Shown: one piece after another, positions 61,701 to 64,000 of the stretch
How the letters are laid out: the number at the start of each line of letters is the position of its first letter
Numbering within the stretch: position 1 is the stretch's first letter
Assembly (NCBI GenBank): GCA_022579005.1
Contig: MU401504.1
Location: 144,506 to 208,505 of the forward strand
Source of the DNA: Poronia punctata
Lineage: Eukaryota; Ascomycota; Sordariomycetes; Xylariales; Xylariaceae
Direction of reading: 5' to 3'
Length of the DNA: 64,000 bases
Position numbers and translations under genes: made by a program
The notes under the pieces: generated by a model
The model's database searches: none
What the model was told of the DNA's origin: nothing
Seen by the model: the letters and a program-made list of their open reading frames with translations, nothing else

Positions 61701-64000
61701 AGCAAGGTTTAAAGACAAAAACTATTGTTGTACTTACTTTTTACTTAATTTAAGGTTGCTTTAGCTTTATATTGCTTTTAAAACTTATTATATTTAAGTA
61801 AGTAATAAACGGAAAATTTAACTTAAATTGTTGCATAACTACTTAAAAAAATAAAGTAAGCAAGAAAAGCATATGCTAAATTATAATAAGCGTTTTGTAA
61901 GTTATATACTAATAAAATAAAAAATAGTAAGCATTTTTACTACCTTTAACTTATAGCTAATTTAAAAACTAATTAGTATTAATTTATAATAGCATTATTA
62001 TTGCATAACTTTAGTTTATTTTTAAAAAAAGATTTAAAAAACTAATTATATTAAAAATTTTAGCATATATAGCAGTTAGTACTACTTTACTTTAAAAACG
62101 CTTTTAATAATAACTTAAATTAAGTTAAAATTTTTAAAAAAATAAGCATAGCTATTTATTTATTAAAAAAGCATATTATTTTTAAAAAATAAAGCGTAAA
62201 AGAACTTAACTTTAAAACATTAGCAAAAAATAAGCTAAATATATATGTTTTATATAAGATAACTAAGTATATATATATATAGCTTAATAGCAAAAATTTT
62301 TTATAAGCTGTTTAAAAAGATTTTAAAAAATAAACACGCTAGCATTTTAATAATATAGTATATATAGTATAACGTTTATTATTACTAGTACTACAGCAAA
62401 AAAGCATTAATTATAGCCTAATTTAAAGCTATAATATAATAAGCAACAAGTTGCTTGCTATTATAAATAACAACGTAACTATTAGCAAAGCTTAGTACTT
62501 TTTTTATATATTTTTAATTAAAAAATAAAAACTTAGTTTAACTTTTATATTTACTAATAAAAAAATTATAAGCTAAAATACGCTTAAACTTAAAACATAT
62601 TTTAAAGTACTAGTAACTAATTAAAAAGCTTAAGCTTTATAAGCTTTTTAAGCTTTTTAAAGTATTTAACCTACTTTTTAACCTTTTTTAACCTTTTAAG
62701 CATTATAAGCTACTTAAGCTATATATGCTTTATATACTTTTAAGCGCTTATAGCTAGTAGATTTTTTACTTGCTAGCAAGCTAGTTATGCTTTAATAGCA
62801 AGCTGCTTTTACTTAAGCTATTAAGTATAAGAATATTTTAACCTTATATTTAAATTTGCAAAAATTTAACTATGTTTTGCTTTATAATTTACTTTTAATA
62901 CGTTTAATAAATAATACTTTTTTTACTTTTAAAAAAATTGCTATGTTTGTAAAAATATAGCAAAAGGACCGGAATTATATAAGCAAGCCTTATAACTTAT
63001 TGTATAATAAAGTATAAATTTTTATTAATATATACTGCTAAATTAAAATAATAAAAAACTAGTATTAGGCTATATTTTTAATAATTTTTAATAAACGCGC
63101 TAAGCAGTACTTTATATAGTAAATTAGCTTTAATAAGTTATAAATAAAAATATATTTTAAGTTAAATTTGCATTTTAATAATATTGTAAATTAGTTTTAA
63201 TACTTTATTAATTAAATAATAATTACGTACTAAAATATTTACAAAGAAAACCTAAACAAAACTTTTATAAAAGCTTTTAACCTTATAATTAACAAAATTA
63301 TAAAAGCTTAGCAAGTACTTAGCGCTATATATTAAAGTAAAATTTACTTAGTAATAAACGTAGTATATGTATGTAAAGGTATATTTAAGTTTAATATAGC
63401 ACTTATTTATTAAAAGCTAACGTTTAAAGGTTTATTTTTTAACTTTTAAGCATGTTTATAAGTAGTAAATAATAGTAAAGGCAGCGCTGCGTTTTATATA
63501 AATTGCAAATATAATAATTATAATTATAATAAAAACAATTTAACACTGTATTACTTTAGTTTTAAAAGCAAATTAAACTTATTAAAGTAAAAGTATAAAT
63601 ACTTTGTATATAAAAAAAACAGTTGTTTTTTAATTAATTATTTAATTAAAAAACAACGTAAAATAAAACGCTAGTTTTTTATTATATATAAAATAATTTA
63701 CAGCTATAAACTAGATATTAAAATATTTTTTTAATATTTAATAAATATAGAAAGTATTTTTAAAACTGTTTTAAATTTAAACTATAAACAAAATAAAATT
63801 AACAATAAAATAGTAAAAAAATCTATTTAATTTTTAATAAATGCTACATATATGCATTGCGTTATAAGCAAAAATATATAGTAATTTAAAGCTAAAATGC
63901 TAGCGAATTAATTTATTTTAAAAAATCCGTATAAAGTAAAATATTAAAGCAAATTATAAAATATAAGTGCTTTTAACTATTTAATAGTTAAAAAAGCATA
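58701..64000. repeat. Second AT-rich, RIP-like repeat block (continues past the window)
   Basis: Ordinary sequence gives way at about 58740 to nearly pure A/T with no open frame of 60 codons up to the window end. Residual cytosines are again mainly in CpT. The last unmutated stretch begins TGTCACGGATAAGTGGGTCT at 58701, TG being the usual start of an LTR. I have no partner copy in the window, so this end-point is tentative. No protein motif could be read. Confidence 0.65.
61276..61505. repeat. Hairpin-rich patch that escaped heavy mutation
   Basis: Within the AT block, about 230 bp keep CC, CpG and CpA words. It starts TGTTAGAATCCC. It holds nested inverted repeats AACGCAA (61334-61340) / TTGCGTT (61388-61394) and CAAATATCT (61338-61346) / AGATATTTG (61356-61364). 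It also holds a perfect 11-bp palindrome, CTTTACGTATT-A-AATACGTAAAG (61470-61492), in a run of TACGTA words. Confidence 0.7.

Overview
The window looks like nuclear DNA of a filamentous ascomycete (Pezizomycotina, probably a Sordariomycete). The genes are eukaryotic, with many 53-131 bp introns that have GTAAGT/GTATGT donors, CTAAC-type branch sites and YAG ends. Gene-bearing DNA of ordinary composition alternates with two extremely AT-rich blocks (about 7.37-16.83 kb and 58.74-64.0 kb). No open frame of 60 codons survives in these blocks, as expected where repeat-induced point mutation (RIP) has acted. No species is claimed.

Layout. 1-842: 3' end of a conserved hypothetical gene. 2883-5147: oleate delta-12 desaturase family gene (+), interrupted in one intron by an assembly gap. 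7.37-16.83 kb: AT-rich block holding a 199-bp direct repeat spaced like the LTRs of a 7.9-kb retrotransposon. 17073-18807: RNA polymerase III subunit RPC4 (+), starting only about 240 bp beyond that block. 19936-21532: seven-TM rhodopsin/PTH11-like membrane protein (-). 25919-26988: kynurenine formamidase (+), followed tail-to-tail by a Dal5/TNA1-family permease at 27886-29589 (-). 29.6-38.8 kb: a gene-poor stretch with an 8-bp satellite, a second assembly gap and a duplicated tRNA-like sequence. 38787-40833: Zn(II)2Cys6 protein with an N-terminal PB1-like region (-). 40.8-50.0 kb: no convincing gene, but an 842-bp foldback element with terminal inverted repeats at 47852-48693. 50030-52505: B-type cyclin (+). 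55445-57687: mitochondrial calcium-regulated aspartate/glutamate carrier (+). 58.7-64 kb: second AT-rich block, with a hairpin-rich patch that is less mutated near 61.3-61.5 kb.

The genes are mostly unrelated housekeeping functions. The one pair that may work together is kynurenine formamidase (de novo NAD synthesis from tryptophan) beside a permease of the family that contains the nicotinate importer TNA1. The most unusual structures are the foldback element, whose two arms carry unequal mutation loads, the all-transition divergence of the LTR-like pair, the very small exons in the desaturase gene, and the tRNA-like duplication.

All exon junctions were set by hand from reading frame, splice consensus and family similarity. 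No search or alignment program was run.
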